DNA of 64,000 nucleotides from Palleronia sp. THAF1 (GCF_009363795.1 NZ_CP045420.1:1283001-1347000); one strand, 5' to 3'. Shown: positions 27,579 to 36,847, counted from the stretch's first letter. The notes: generated by a model not told the origin, from the letters alone. Numbers and translations: made by a program.

Positions 27579-29437
27579 TCGGCGGCCACCTCGTCGTCCG
27601 TGGTCAGGAAACCACCGGACTGTCGCTGCCACAGGCGCGCGTAAAGGCCGTTGTTGGCCAGCAATTCCGCATGGGTGCCCTGTTCCGCAATACGCCCGCC
27701 ATCCATCACGATCAGTCGGTCCATCGCGGCGATGGTGGACAGGCGATGCGCAATGGCAATGACCGTCTTGCCTTCCATCAGCGCCTCCAGCCGGGACTGG
27801 ATCGCGGCCTCGACTTCCGAATCGAGCGCGCTGGTGGCCTCGTCCAGTACCAGTATCGGCGCGTCCTTCAGCGCCACGCGCGCGATGGCGATTCGCTGGC
27901 GCTGGCCGCCCGACAATTTGACGCCACGCTCACCCACATGGGCGTCCAGCCCGCGCCGCCCGGTGCCGTCGGTTAGGTCGTGAACGAAGCCATCGGCCTC
28001 GGCCATACGCAGGGCATCCATGATCTGCGCCTCTGTCGCATCGGGGCGGCCGTAGGCCACGTTGTCACGCACCGAACGGTGCAGCAGGGCGCTGTCTTGC
28101 GTCACAACGCCGATCTGGGCGCGCAAGCTGTCTTGCGTGACATCGCGAACGTCCTGACCGTCGACGGTGATTGCACCCTGCTGGATGTCGTGAAAGCGCA
28201 GCAGCAGGTTGACGAGGGTGGACTTACCAGCGCCGGATCGGCCCACCAGGCCGACACGCTCTCCCGGTGCGATATCCAGCGACAAATCGGTCAGGACAGG
28301 TAGGGGCTGCGCGGTGGCCTGTCCGTCGTAACGGAAGGTCACATTGTCGAAGCGCACGCCGCCGGGACCGGGCTGCAGGGGCAGCGCGCCCGCACGGTCC
28401 TGCACATCGCGAGGCATGGACAGCGTCGCCATACCGTCGCGTACGGTGCCGATGTTTTCGAACAGGGCCGCGAACTCCCACATGATCCAGTGGCTCATGT
28501 TGTTCAACCGCAGCGCCAGCGGGATCGCGATGGCCACGGCACCGACGGCAATGGCCCCTTGCGACCACAGCCACAGGCCCAGCCCAGCCACACCGCCGAC
28601 CAACCACACGTTCAGTGTGATCAGCACCATGTCGAGCGAACTTGACAGGCGCATCTGGCGGTAAACGGTCTGCAGGAAGGCATCCATGCCCTCATGCATC
28701 CAGCGTTCCTCGCGGTCGGAATGGCTGAACAGCTTGACGGTGGCGATATTGGTGTAGCTGTCCACCACGCGTCCCGTCATGGCGCTGCGCGCATCGGCCT
28801 GCGCTTGGCTGACCCGGCCCAGTCGGGGGATGATGACGCGCAGAAGCAGGGCGTATCCGGCGGCCCATGCCAAGAAAGGAAGCGCCAGCCGCCAGTCCTG
28901 ACTGGCCGCCAGCATCAGCGCGCCAAGGAAGTAGACAGAGACATAGGTGCCCACGTCCATCAGCTTCATCGCCACCTCGCGCACCGCCAGAGAGGTCTGC
29001 ATCAGGCGTTGGCTGATCCGGCCAGAGAACTCGTCCTGGAAGTAGCCGATGGACTGGCGCAACAGATAGCGGTGGGCCTGCCAGCGGATGCGCTGCGGAA
29101 AGTTGCCCATCAGCGACTGGTGCAGCACCATAGACGCCAGCGCGTTCAAAAGTGGCAGAACCAGCAGCAGAACGACCGCCATCATCGCCAATCGCTGGCC
29201 TTCCTGCGCCCAGAACACGTCACGCGGCGTGTCGGCCAAGCGGTTGACCAGCTCGCCCAGCCAGCCGAACAGCACCACCTCGATCGTGGCGATGATCGCC
29301 GAACCGAGGGCAAGCAGGATCAGCCACGGCAACGCGCCGCGGCTGTAGTGCAGCACGAAACGCCACAGCGTCGACGGCGGCATGTTCGGCGCGTCGTGCG
29401 GGTAGGGATCAAGACGGCGTTCGAACCACGCGAACAT
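27575..29437 (-). CDS. ABC transporter, fused permease and ATP-binding protein
   Basis: This is a type I half-transporter exporter of 620 residues. The N-terminal membrane domain has about six helices (residues about 25-330). The nucleotide-binding domain has Walker A GRSGAGKST, signature LSGGQRQRIAIARVAL, Walker B ILVLDEATSALDSE and the H-loop IAHRLST. It is related to MsbA/multidrug exporters. No periplasmic adaptor gene is adjacent, so it is not an obvious type I secretion partner for the RTX protein. The substrate is unknown. Confidence 0.9.
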   Translation of the reverse strand: MFAWFERRLDPYPHDAPNMPPSTLWRFVLHYSRGALPWLILLALGSAIIATIEVVLFGWLGELVNRLADTPRDVFWAQEGQRLAMMAVVLLLVLPLLNALASMVLHQSLMGNFPQRIRWQAHRYLLRQSIGYFQDEFSGRISQRLMQTSLAVREVAMKLMDVGTYVSVYFLGALMLAASQDWRLALPFLAWAAGYALLLRVIIPRLGRVSQAQADARSAMTGRVVDSYTNIATVKLFSHSDREERWMHEGMDAFLQTVYRQMRLSSSLDMVLITLNVWLVGGVAGLGLWLWSQGAIAVGAVAIAIPLALRLNNMSHWIMWEFAALFENIGTVRDGMATLSMPRDVQDRAGALPLQPGPGGVRFDNVTFRYDGQATAQPLPVLTDLSLDIAPGERVGLVGRSGAGKSTLVNLLLRFHDIQQGAITVDGQDVRDVTQDSLRAQIGVVTQDSALLHRSVRDNVAYGRPDATEAQIMDALRMAEADGFVHDLTDGTGRRGLDAHVGERGVKLSGGQRQRIAIARVALKDAPILVLDEATSALDSEVEAAIQSRLEALMEGKTVIAIAHRLSTIAAMDRLIVMDGGRIAEQGTHAELLANNGLYARLWQRQSGGFLTTDDEVAAE

Positions 29438-29500
29438 GGGGGTAGCTTTCGGATTGGAATGCTTTGGTCAGATGGACCCGCACCGCCCCCGGTGCAAGGC

Positions 29501-29902
29501 TCAGCCGCGCGCCGCTTCGATCCGCGCGAGCAGGAACGGGTGTTCGATTTCGCTGATATCCGCAGCCTGTAGCGCGCGGGTCAGGGCAGGGCGTTTGGCG
29601 GCTTCGATCCCAGACATGACATCCGCGCCCGACCGGGTCAGTAGATCCGTCAGCGGGCCCTCGCCAAGCGATTGCGCCTGATCGGGTGCCTTTTCCAGAC
29701 ACGTGAGCAACGCGGCCAGCGCAAGGTCCGGTGCGGCGGTCACGAGGTGGTGGAAAACGTCCACCGTCCAGGCGTCCATTTCGTCCTCGGACGCCAAGGC
29801 ACCAAGGAATCGCTCGGCGAAGCGGGCGATGGGCAGATCGCCAGGGGGCAGGTCGTCCGCCCCAACCTCCAGCGCTTCGGCTATGGTCGCGCGGGGGATC
29901 AC
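29501..29902 (-). CDS. hypothetical protein coupled to prfC
   Basis: The GTG start at 29902 overlaps the prfC stop (GTGA) and gives 133 residues. The sequence is mostly helical and acidic, with VFHHLVTAAPDLALAALLTCLEKAPD and ending IEHPFLLARIEAARG. There is no signal peptide, TM segment or recognised domain. It appears to be co-translated with release factor 3, but a functional tie is not shown. Confidence 0.7.
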   Translation of the reverse strand: MIPRATIAEALEVGADDLPPGDLPIARFAERFLGALASEDEMDAWTVDVFHHLVTAAPDLALAALLTCLEKAPDQAQSLGEGPLTDLLTRSGADVMSGIEAAKRPALTRALQAADISEIEHPFLLARIEAARG

Positions 29903-31518
29903 ACCATCATCTCTTTGGTCGCGGTCAGCGCCAGGTCGGGGTAGTCGCGCTCCACGCGGTCGATGTCCCACTGCAGGCGCGTCAGGAAAACCTGATCGCC
30001 GTCGTTGTCGGTCGCCATGTGGCCCTTGTTGGCCTGCGCGAATGCCTCGACCTTGTCTTTCGGGCCAAGGATCCAGCGGGCAGAGGTGAATTGCGACGGC
30101 TCGAACCTTACCGGCAAGCCGTATTCAAGCTCGATCCGGCTGGCGAGCACTTCGAATTGCAACTGACCAACCACGCCGACGATGAAGCCCGATCCCAGCA
30201 TCGGCTTGAAGACCTTGGCGGCCCCCTCTTCGGCGAATTGCATCAGCGCCTTGTCCAGGTGCTTGGCCTTCATCGGATCGCCCGCGCGGCAGTTCTGCAA
30301 AAGCTCTGGCGCGAAGCTGGGGATGCCTTGTACCCGCAGAGCCTCGCCTTCGGTCAGCGTGTCGCCGATGCGCAGCTGGCCGTGGTTCGGGATGCCCATG
30401 ATGTCACCCGCCCACGCCTCTTCTGCCAGTTCACGGTCCGACGCAAGGAACAGAACGGGGTTCGACACGGCCATCGGCTTTTTGGTGCGCACATGGGTCA
30501 GCTTCATGCCGCGCTTGAAGTGGCCGGATGCCAGCCGCACGAAAGCCACGCGGTCGCGATGCTTGGGGTCCATGTTGGCCTGCACCTTGAAGACAAAGCC
30601 CGCCACCTTGTCTTCATCCGGTGCGATCTGCCGGGGACTAGCCTTTTGCGGCTGCGGCTCTGGCCCGTAGGTCGCGATGCCTGACATCAGCTCCTTCACG
30701 CCGAAAGAGTTGATGGCAGAGCCGAACCAGATCGGCGTCAATGTGCCGTCCAGCAGGGCTTGCGCGTCGAAGGGTGGCAGCAGTTCGCGCGCCATCTCGA
30801 CCTCTTCGCGCAGCTGTTCCAGCATATGCGCCGGGATGTGGTCGGCCATCTTCGGGTCGTCCAGACCCTGCAGGCTGATCGTCTCGGCGACGCGGTTCCG
30901 GTCGGCACGGTCCATCAATTCCAGCCGGTCGTTGATCATGTCGTAGCAGCCAAGGAAGTCACGGCCGACGCCGATGGGCCAGGACGCGGGCGTCACATCG
31001 ATGGCAAGGTTTTCCTGAATCTCATCGATAATGTCGAACGTATCGCGGCTTTCGCGGTCCATCTTGTTACAGAAGGTCAGGATCGGCAGGTCACGCAGGC
31101 GGCACACTTCGAACAGCTTCTGCGTCTGGCTTTCCACGCCCTTCGCGCCGTCGATCACCATGATCGCAGCGTCCACAGCTGTCAGCGTGCGGTAGGTGTC
31201 TTCGGAAAAGTCGCTGTGACCCGGCGTATCCACCAGATTGAAGCGGTAGTTCGTGTCGCCCTGCGCGAAATCGAACGACATGGCAGAGGCCGAGACAGAG
31301 ATGCCCCGATCCTTTTCCATCTGCATGAAGTCCGACCGCGTGCGCCGCGCCTCACCCTTGGCGCGCACCTGACCGGCCATTTGGATGGCCCCGCCGAACA
31401 GCAGGAACTTCTCGGTCAGCGTCGTCTTGCCCGCATCGGGGTGAGAGATGATCGCGAAGGTGCGGCGGCGTGCGATCTCGGGCGGCAACTGGGCCGAATT
31501 ATGGGTTCTGTCGAGCAT
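29899..31518 (-). CDS. prfC: peptide chain release factor 3
   Basis: RF3 is a translational GTPase that recycles RF1/RF2 from the ribosome after peptide release. The 539-residue product has the G1 motif SHPDAGKTTLTEK, G3 DTPGHSDFSED, G4 NKMDRE and the RF3-type C-terminal domains ending near QWDIDRVERDYP. The ATG at 31518 (MLDRTHNSAQLP) gives the family length. The longer upstream frame is not conserved-looking. Confidence 0.96.
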   Translation of the reverse strand: MLDRTHNSAQLPPEIARRRTFAIISHPDAGKTTLTEKFLLFGGAIQMAGQVRAKGEARRTRSDFMQMEKDRGISVSASAMSFDFAQGDTNYRFNLVDTPGHSDFSEDTYRTLTAVDAAIMVIDGAKGVESQTQKLFEVCRLRDLPILTFCNKMDRESRDTFDIIDEIQENLAIDVTPASWPIGVGRDFLGCYDMINDRLELMDRADRNRVAETISLQGLDDPKMADHIPAHMLEQLREEVEMARELLPPFDAQALLDGTLTPIWFGSAINSFGVKELMSGIATYGPEPQPQKASPRQIAPDEDKVAGFVFKVQANMDPKHRDRVAFVRLASGHFKRGMKLTHVRTKKPMAVSNPVLFLASDRELAEEAWAGDIMGIPNHGQLRIGDTLTEGEALRVQGIPSFAPELLQNCRAGDPMKAKHLDKALMQFAEEGAAKVFKPMLGSGFIVGVVGQLQFEVLASRIELEYGLPVRFEPSQFTSARWILGPKDKVEAFAQANKGHMATDNDGDQVFLTRLQWDIDRVERDYPDLALTATKEMMV

Positions 31519-31600
31519 GACGGGCGGTATAGGCCTGTGCAAAGGGACGCGCAATCGGGCAGGGTGCGCATGGGGATCAACCCGATATAGGAGGCCGTTC

Positions 31601-31963
31601 ATGACATTGCAGGACATCGCGACACAACTGGTCGAAGGATGCCGCACCGGGGCCGAGACGGAGAACCTGTCGAAGCTTTATGCGCAAGACGCGGTGTCGG
31701 TCGAGGCGACCGACTACGGCACTGGGCGTGAGACCCATGGACTAGAGGGTATTCGCGGCAAACACGCGTGGTGGGAGCAGACGTTCGAGACGCTGGAGCA
31801 AGTGGTCAGCGATCCGTTCCTCCATGGCGAAGACCGGTTTGCCGTGACCTTCGACGTGAAGGCGAAGAACAAGGAAGACGGATCCATCATGCCGGTCAAG
31901 GAAGTCGCCGTTTACCACGTGGCGGACGGCAAGATCGTGCGCGAAGAGTTCTTCGGCCTTTAA
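31601..31963 (+). CDS. SnoaL/NTF2-like protein
   Basis: The 120-residue product has the cone-shaped NTF2-like pattern: an N-terminal helix (LQDIATQLVEGCRTG), LSKLYAQDAVSVEA, the GLEGIRGKHAWWEQTF helix and C-terminal strands ending AVYHVADGKIVREEFFGL. Such proteins bind or isomerise small molecules, but no catalytic residue set can be assigned. An AGGAGG ribosome site precedes the ATG. It ends in a 4-bp convergent overlap with the Hint protein gene. Confidence 0.8.
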   Translation: MTLQDIATQLVEGCRTGAETENLSKLYAQDAVSVEATDYGTGRETHGLEGIRGKHAWWEQTFETLEQVVSDPFLHGEDRFAVTFDVKAKNKEDGSIMPVKEVAVYHVADGKIVREEFFGL

Positions 31964-32961
31964 CCGACGCTGGCTTGACGCAGCAGAGTTGCCGCGTGGC
32001 GCGAATCCAGCGCGCCCTCCGCGACCTCCAGCCCCCGGCGCGCCATATCGGCGGGGCGGGACGGAAGTTCCGCAACAAGGGCAGGGCGCATACTGTCATC
32101 GGCCAGCAGCGTTTCGACCGCGATGCCTTCGGCGTAGATGATTTCATGCTGGTCGAATGAGATCTGGTAGTAGTCGACGAAGCCACCAGAGGTGCGCGTC
32201 ACGGTCTCATCGTTCAAAAGATACTGCGCCTTCACCAGAATTTCCGCTCGCCCGGCGCCCAGACGGTCCTGCCGCTGGTAGACGAAAAGGCAGTGATTGG
32301 GGCTGACCACGAGGTCGCCGTCGTTGTTCAAGGTGCCCGCCGCGATGCGAATCGGAGCGAAGGCGCCCGCAGCGCGCTCTGTGCGGCTTCCGATCCAGCG
32401 GACAGGTTGCACGCCATGATCGCGCGTCAGAACGCGGTCGCCGACCTTCAGATCCTTTACCGCAACCTGCGCACCCGATGCCATCGTGATCCGCGTGTCG
32501 CCCACAAAGGACACGCACGAAGCTTCGGCAAAGCGCACCATCGCAGAGTCGGGGTCGACCGCAACAAGTGCGTAATCGACGCGCGGGGCCAGTTCGATCA
32601 ACGGATGCACATGAACGGCGGCGATGGTGCGACCTTGGGTGCACATCTCGACCAACAAGAGCATCTCGACCACCGTCCCGTCAGGCGCCATGAATGTCGC
32701 GCAGCAATCGAGGTGCAAAACCGCGCCCGGGCGACCGAGTTCGCTTTTCGGTGCAATTTCCAAACCGTTCGCGGTGCGTAGAACGCGCAGCTTGCCAGAG
32801 CTTGCAGACGCGCGCAGCTGGTAGACGTCGCCTTCGATCAGATCGCCAGAAGCTGTGAGGGGGTCGCCGAAGTTGGCACCATCAAGCGCCGTGAAATCGG
32901 CAGCGGAATAAACCCGGAGCGCCTGGCTCTGGTCTTGCTCGAACACCGGCTGGATGGTCAT
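31960..32961 (-). CDS. Hint-domain (hedgehog/intein-type) protein
   Basis: The N-terminal ~150 residues resemble the module found before Hint in a Rhodobacteraceae family (ANFGDPL, GDVYQL). A Hint domain follows, with KVGDRVLTRDHGVQPVRWIG, VVSPNHCLFVYQRQ and a FDQHEIIYAEG tail. At the expected splice-type nucleophile position the sequence reads CVSFVGDT, so Ser replaces Cys unless the Cys two residues earlier is used. ATG 32961 has a GAGGGG site. An in-frame ATG at 33048 would add 29 residues. Hint domains self-cleave or ligate C-termini in the secreted proteins that carry them. Confidence 0.85.
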   Translation of the reverse strand: MTIQPVFEQDQSQALRVYSAADFTALDGANFGDPLTASGDLIEGDVYQLRASASSGKLRVLRTANGLEIAPKSELGRPGAVLHLDCCATFMAPDGTVVEMLLLVEMCTQGRTIAAVHVHPLIELAPRVDYALVAVDPDSAMVRFAEASCVSFVGDTRITMASGAQVAVKDLKVGDRVLTRDHGVQPVRWIGSRTERAAGAFAPIRIAAGTLNNDGDLVVSPNHCLFVYQRQDRLGAGRAEILVKAQYLLNDETVTRTSGGFVDYYQISFDQHEIIYAEGIAVETLLADDSMRPALVAELPSRPADMARRGLEVAEGALDSRHAATLLRQASVG

Positions 32962-33231
32962 GGCAGCAACCCCTCGGACATCACACAAACTCAGCAACGC
33001 GGCGCGCTCGGCTTCGTTGCGGTTCAACCAAGCCCCCACCTGGTTCATATGAGCGCCTATCGCAAAATGCCGAATTTTGCAACGCGAACGCGCGTTTGGC
33101 TGGGTTTGTTGACGAAGCGTCGCAAGTCAGGCGTTGCACGCGGCATTGTCCGCGCATCGGCGTCTGCGCACCCTCGACGCCCCTGCACCAAGCGTTAGTG
33201 TCAGCGGGAAATCAACTTGAAAGGACTTGGA

Positions 33232-34011
33232 ATGGATCTGGGTATTGCAGGCAAGCGCGCATTGGTGACGGCGTCCTCCAAGGGGTTAGGGCTGGGCTGC
33301 GCGCGGGCGCTGGCCGAGGCGGATGTCGATCTTGTGATGAACGCACGCGGGGCCGACGATCTGGCCCGCGCCGCCGATGCGATTCGCGAGGAGTTCGGTG
33401 TTTCGGTGTCCGAGGTGCCCGGCGACATCACCAACGAGGCCGACCGTGAGCGTGTGCTGACAGAGGCGGCGGACCCCGACATTCTTGTGACCAACGCAGG
33501 CGGCCCGCCACCGGGCATGTGGACGGACTGGTCGCGAGACGACTTTCTGGGCGCGCTCGATGCGAACATGCTGACGCCCATCGCGCTGATGAAAGCCTGC
33601 CTGCCGCAGATGATCGCCAACGAATGGGGTCGGGTGGTCAACATCACCTCGCAATCGGTGAAGTCACCCATCGCCGTTCTGGGGCTGTCGAATGCGGCCC
33701 GCGCCGGTCTGACGGGATATGTCGCCGGCACCGCGCGGCAGGTGGCACCCAGCGGTGTGACCATAAACAACCTGCTGCCGGGCATCCATGCCACGGACCG
33801 CGCCACGTCGCTGGATACCGGCGTGTCCGAGCAGAAGGGCATTTCTATTGATGAAGCCCGCGCCGAGCGCGAAGCGACGATCCCCGCCCGCCGCTACGGC
33901 ACGGCAGATGAGTTTGGCGCGACCTGTGCGTTCCTGTGCTCACAGCATGCGGGCTTCATCGTGGGCCAGAACATCTTGCTGGATGGCGGGGCGGTGAACC
34001 TGTCGATGTGA
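33232..34011 (+). CDS. short-chain dehydrogenase/reductase lacking the YxxxK motif
   Basis: The 259-residue Rossmann-fold SDR has the cofactor loop TASSKGLGLG (in place of TGxxxGxG), NAGG and the active-site Ser segment NITSQSV. The usual catalytic Tyr-x3-Lys is replaced by LGLSNAARAGL. This pattern occurs in a divergent SDR subfamily related to 3-oxoacyl-ACP reductases, so it need not mean inactivation. The substrate is unknown. The gene is divergent from the Hint protein gene across a ~180-270 bp gap. ATG 33232 follows an AAAGGAC site. Confidence 0.85.
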   Translation: MDLGIAGKRALVTASSKGLGLGCARALAEADVDLVMNARGADDLARAADAIREEFGVSVSEVPGDITNEADRERVLTEAADPDILVTNAGGPPPGMWTDWSRDDFLGALDANMLTPIALMKACLPQMIANEWGRVVNITSQSVKSPIAVLGLSNAARAGLTGYVAGTARQVAPSGVTINNLLPGIHATDRATSLDTGVSEQKGISIDEARAEREATIPARRYGTADEFGATCAFLCSQHAGFIVGQNILLDGGAVNLSM

Positions 34012-34077
34012 GTGGCAATCTTGAAGGGGTCCGGTATCGCTGTTAGCTGACCCCGACAATTCCTGTCGGGAAAGACC

Positions 34078-35160
34078 ATGCCGCAAACCGCTCCGCGACT
34101 GGAGATCGACCGCCTGTGCTGCGCTTTCGATGGGCAGCGCGTGGTGCATGACGTGTCGCTTTCGGTCGGCGCGGGGCAAGTGATGTGCCTGCTGGGGCCG
34201 TCGGGCTGTGGCAAGTCCACGACGCTACGCGCCATCGCGGGTGTCGAGGTGCCGCAATCGGGCACCATCCGCATCGACGGGGAAGAGGTTTGCGGAGCGA
34301 GCGGGCTGGTCCCCCCAGAAAAGCGTGGCGTCGGCCTGATCTTCCAGGATTTCGCGCTGTTTCCGCACCTGTCGGTGGCCGACAACGTCGCCTTCGGGCT
34401 GCGCGGACCAAAGGCGAAACGGCGCGCGCGCGTGGAAGAGCTGCTCGCCCGCGTCGAGCTGGGCCGTTACATTGACGTCTACCCGCATGAGCTGTCGGGC
34501 GGTGAGCAACAACGCGTCGCCCTTGCGCGTGCCGTTGCCCCGAAGCCCCGTGTCATGTTGATGGATGAGCCGTTCTCCGGCCTCGACAATCGCCTGCGCG
34601 ACGGTATCCGCGACGAGACGCTGGCTTTTCTGAAGGAAGAGGGCGCGGCGGTCCTGCTGGTCACGCACGAGCCGGAAGAAGCCATGCGCATGGCGGACAA
34701 GATCGCCCTGATGCGGGACGGTCGGATCGTGCAAAGCGGCGCGCCCTACAACATCTACAACACACCGATGGATCGCGCCGCTGCCGCTTTTTTTAGTGAT
34801 ATCAACGTCTTTTCAGGCGAAGTTAATGGCGCGCTGACCGATACGCCATTCGGCCAGTTCCTTGCACCAGGCGTACCGGACGGCACAGTCGTGGATATCG
34901 TGATCCGGCCCCAGCATGTACGGATCGACTTCGACCGCGCCGGGCAAGGCCCGCGCCCCACGCCGCAGGACGGCACGCCCGCCCGCGCGGTCGTCACTCG
35001 CTCGCGCTTCATCGGCAAAGAGTCACTCGTAGAATTCCGCCTCGATGCGGGGCTGGAGATGCAGGCGACGGTGCCTTCGGTTTTCCTGCCGAAACCCGGC
35101 ACGCCGATGTGGCTGGCGATCCGCCGCGACCGCTGCTTCGTGTTTCCGCGCGCTCAGTAG
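34078..35160 (+). CDS. ABC transporter ATP-binding protein (FbpC/PotA type), orphan
   Basis: The 360-residue importer ATPase has Walker A GPSGCGKST, Q-loop FQDFALFPHLSVADNV, signature ELSGGEQQRVALARAV, Walker B VMLMDEPFSGLDNR and a C-terminal TOBE-like regulatory domain (about 240-355). The length and layout fit Fe3+ or spermidine/putrescine-type transporters. No permease or binding-protein gene is adjacent, so it must act with partners encoded elsewhere or be a remnant. It overlaps the convergent EEP gene by 7 bp. Confidence 0.88.
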   Translation: MPQTAPRLEIDRLCCAFDGQRVVHDVSLSVGAGQVMCLLGPSGCGKSTTLRAIAGVEVPQSGTIRIDGEEVCGASGLVPPEKRGVGLIFQDFALFPHLSVADNVAFGLRGPKAKRRARVEELLARVELGRYIDVYPHELSGGEQQRVALARAVAPKPRVMLMDEPFSGLDNRLRDGIRDETLAFLKEEGAAVLLVTHEPEEAMRMADKIALMRDGRIVQSGAPYNIYNTPMDRAAAAFFSDINVFSGEVNGALTDTPFGQFLAPGVPDGTVVDIVIRPQHVRIDFDRAGQGPRPTPQDGTPARAVVTRSRFIGKESLVEFRLDAGLEMQATVPSVFLPKPGTPMWLAIRRDRCFVFPRAQ

Positions 35161-36020
35161 TCGAGATCGACGATCACGGGATAATGATCGGTTGGCCATT
35201 CGCCTCCGAATTGGCGGCGCACGACGATCGGCTCTCCTTGCTGTCTAGCACCGTCATAAGCGATGTGATCGATGGCACCGAAGATGTTGAGGCCGCGGTC
35301 GAAATGATAGGTCGATCCCTTCACGCCTGCGAAGGTCAGCCCGGCGTTCTGCATCCGCCGCACGGGATACATGCCGACCGTGCCGTTTAGATCACCCGCC
35401 AGGATCGCCACGTCGTCCGAGGCGATGATTGGGGCCATGCGCTCGGCCACCAGATCCATCGCACCGGTCCGGTTCTCGGCGCTGAAGGCGTCGGTGTGAA
35501 TGTTGGTAACGTGAACGTTCGTGCCGTCGCGCAGATCCTGAAACCGCGCCCAAGATGCGAAGGCGGGATACGATCCGTCGAAGCTGCGTGAGTAGATCAC
35601 GTCGGGGGTGGTCGAAAAAAAGTACCAGCCTTGATCTAGAAGCCGAAGGCGGTCGGGGCGGTAGAAGATCGGCTGGGTCGAGGGGAACTCTCGTGCGTCT
35701 CCCACCGCCGCTTCGGCCAGATCGGGGTTCTGTTGCAGGAGCCAATCCTTCGTCAGATTGACGTTCGGGTCTGCGCCGCGCCCGAAGCTCTCCATCTCCT
35801 GAAAGGCGATGACGTCGGCGTTCAGTGCCTTCACGGCCTGATCCATCGGGCCTTTGCGCGTCTCCCAATCGGCGACGGACCAATCGCCTTCGCCGTTCAG
35901 GCTGATGTAATGCACGTTGTAGGTCGCCACGCGCAGCACATCCGGGGCAGGCGGCGGCACGGTGTCCGGCCCGCGTGCGCAGGCAGCCAGCAGGATCAGA
36001 AGCGACAGCGCGCGGATCAT
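35154..36020 (-). CDS. endonuclease/exonuclease/phosphatase-fold lipoprotein
   Basis: The 288-residue product has a lipobox LAAC (lipidated Cys14), so it is predicted to be an envelope lipoprotein. EEP-superfamily motifs are visible: VATYNVHYIS (Asn), IAFQEME (Glu metal ligand), VTNIHTD, LAGDLNG and a C-terminal PTDHYPVIVDL with the catalytic Asp-His. It could be a secreted nuclease, phosphodiesterase or sphingomyelinase-like phosphatase. The stop/start overlap ATGA couples it to the upstream CitE-like gene. Confidence 0.85.
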   Translation of the reverse strand: MIRALSLLILLAACARGPDTVPPPAPDVLRVATYNVHYISLNGEGDWSVADWETRKGPMDQAVKALNADVIAFQEMESFGRGADPNVNLTKDWLLQQNPDLAEAAVGDAREFPSTQPIFYRPDRLRLLDQGWYFFSTTPDVIYSRSFDGSYPAFASWARFQDLRDGTNVHVTNIHTDAFSAENRTGAMDLVAERMAPIIASDDVAILAGDLNGTVGMYPVRRMQNAGLTFAGVKGSTYHFDRGLNIFGAIDHIAYDGARQQGEPIVVRRQFGGEWPTDHYPVIVDLDY

Positions 36021-36847
36021 GGGCGCAGGCGCGACAGGATCGCCTGCGCTTGTCTTAGATGCGGGCGGTCGAGCATCTGGCCGTTCAGGCTGGATACGCC
36101 GTCACCCTCCATCGCCCTTACGACGGCCCGCGCCCAGTCCACGCGGTCTTGTGCGGGCGTGAACGCCTCATTTATGGGGGCGACTTGTGCAGGATGGATT
36201 GCCATCTTGCCGCCGAACCCCACGGTCTCTGCCGCCACGGCCTCCGCGCGGCATCCGTCCGAGTCGCGGAAATCGGTGTAAACGGTATCGATCGCGCCGA
36301 CGCCAGCGGCCTTTGCGGCGAAAAGCATGGCGTCGCGGGCGAATAGAAACGGGCTGTGATACTGGCCGCGCCCGTCGCGGTTGCCCGTCGCCCCCAGATC
36401 GGCGGCAAGGTCTTCGCCGCCCCACGCCAAGGCGATCAAAGAAGGATGAGTCCAGTCTTCGGCCAGCAGCGCACGCACGGCGCGCACCGTTTCGGTCGCA
36501 ATGGCAAGCACGGGGCGGCCCGGTGCCAGTCGCGCCAACACGTCCAGATCGGCGGGGCCTTCGCATTTCGGCAAGACCCATCCATCCGCGCCTTCCGCAG
36601 CCGCCACATCCGCCTGCGTCCAATCGGTGTCCAACGCGTTGACGCGGATGTAGCGCGGCATCGGCGCGGCTTTCGCCAGTTCCGTCGCCACGGCCTCCCG
36701 CGCGGCCTGTTTCTCACCGGGGGCGACCGAATCTTCCAGGTCCAGGATCAGCGCGTCGGCACCCGACGCGCGCGCCTTCTCCATCTTCGAGGGACTGTCG
36801 CCCGGCACGAACAGCCAGGATCGGGGGAGGGGATGTGATACGCTCAT
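36017..36847 (-). CDS. HpcH/HpaI aldolase / CitE-like lyase
   Basis: The 276-residue TIM-barrel protein is of the CitE/malyl-CoA lyase group. RSWLFVPGDSPSKMEKA binds the acyl-CoA side. ILDLEDSVAPGEK and IATETVRAV supply the metal-binding acidic residues, and GGEDLAADLGA and KMAIHPAQVAPINEAF are family signatures. CitE-like proteins cleave citramalyl-, malyl- or mesaconyl-type CoA esters, and the exact substrate cannot be deduced. ATG 36847 (MSVSHPLPRSW) removes an unlikely upstream extension. It is divergent from purU. Confidence 0.87.
   Translation of the reverse strand: MSVSHPLPRSWLFVPGDSPSKMEKARASGADALILDLEDSVAPGEKQAAREAVATELAKAAPMPRYIRVNALDTDWTQADVAAAEGADGWVLPKCEGPADLDVLARLAPGRPVLAIATETVRAVRALLAEDWTHPSLIALAWGGEDLAADLGATGNRDGRGQYHSPFLFARDAMLFAAKAAGVGAIDTVYTDFRDSDGCRAEAVAAETVGFGGKMAIHPAQVAPINEAFTPAQDRVDWARAVVRAMEGDGVSSLNGQMLDRPHLRQAQAILSRLRP

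Noticed and set aside
27575-29437. ABC exporter as type I secretion partner of the RTX protein
   Set aside because: There is no HlyD-type adaptor or outer-membrane gene nearby, no C39-like or RTX-specific N-terminal domain, and it is 9 kb away. The sequence fits an MsbA-like half-transporter.
32961-33048. 29-residue N-terminal extension of the Hint protein
   Set aside because: The ribosome site at 33048 is weak, the GAGGGG site serves ATG 32961, and the later start fits the family's N-terminus better. It is not fully excluded.
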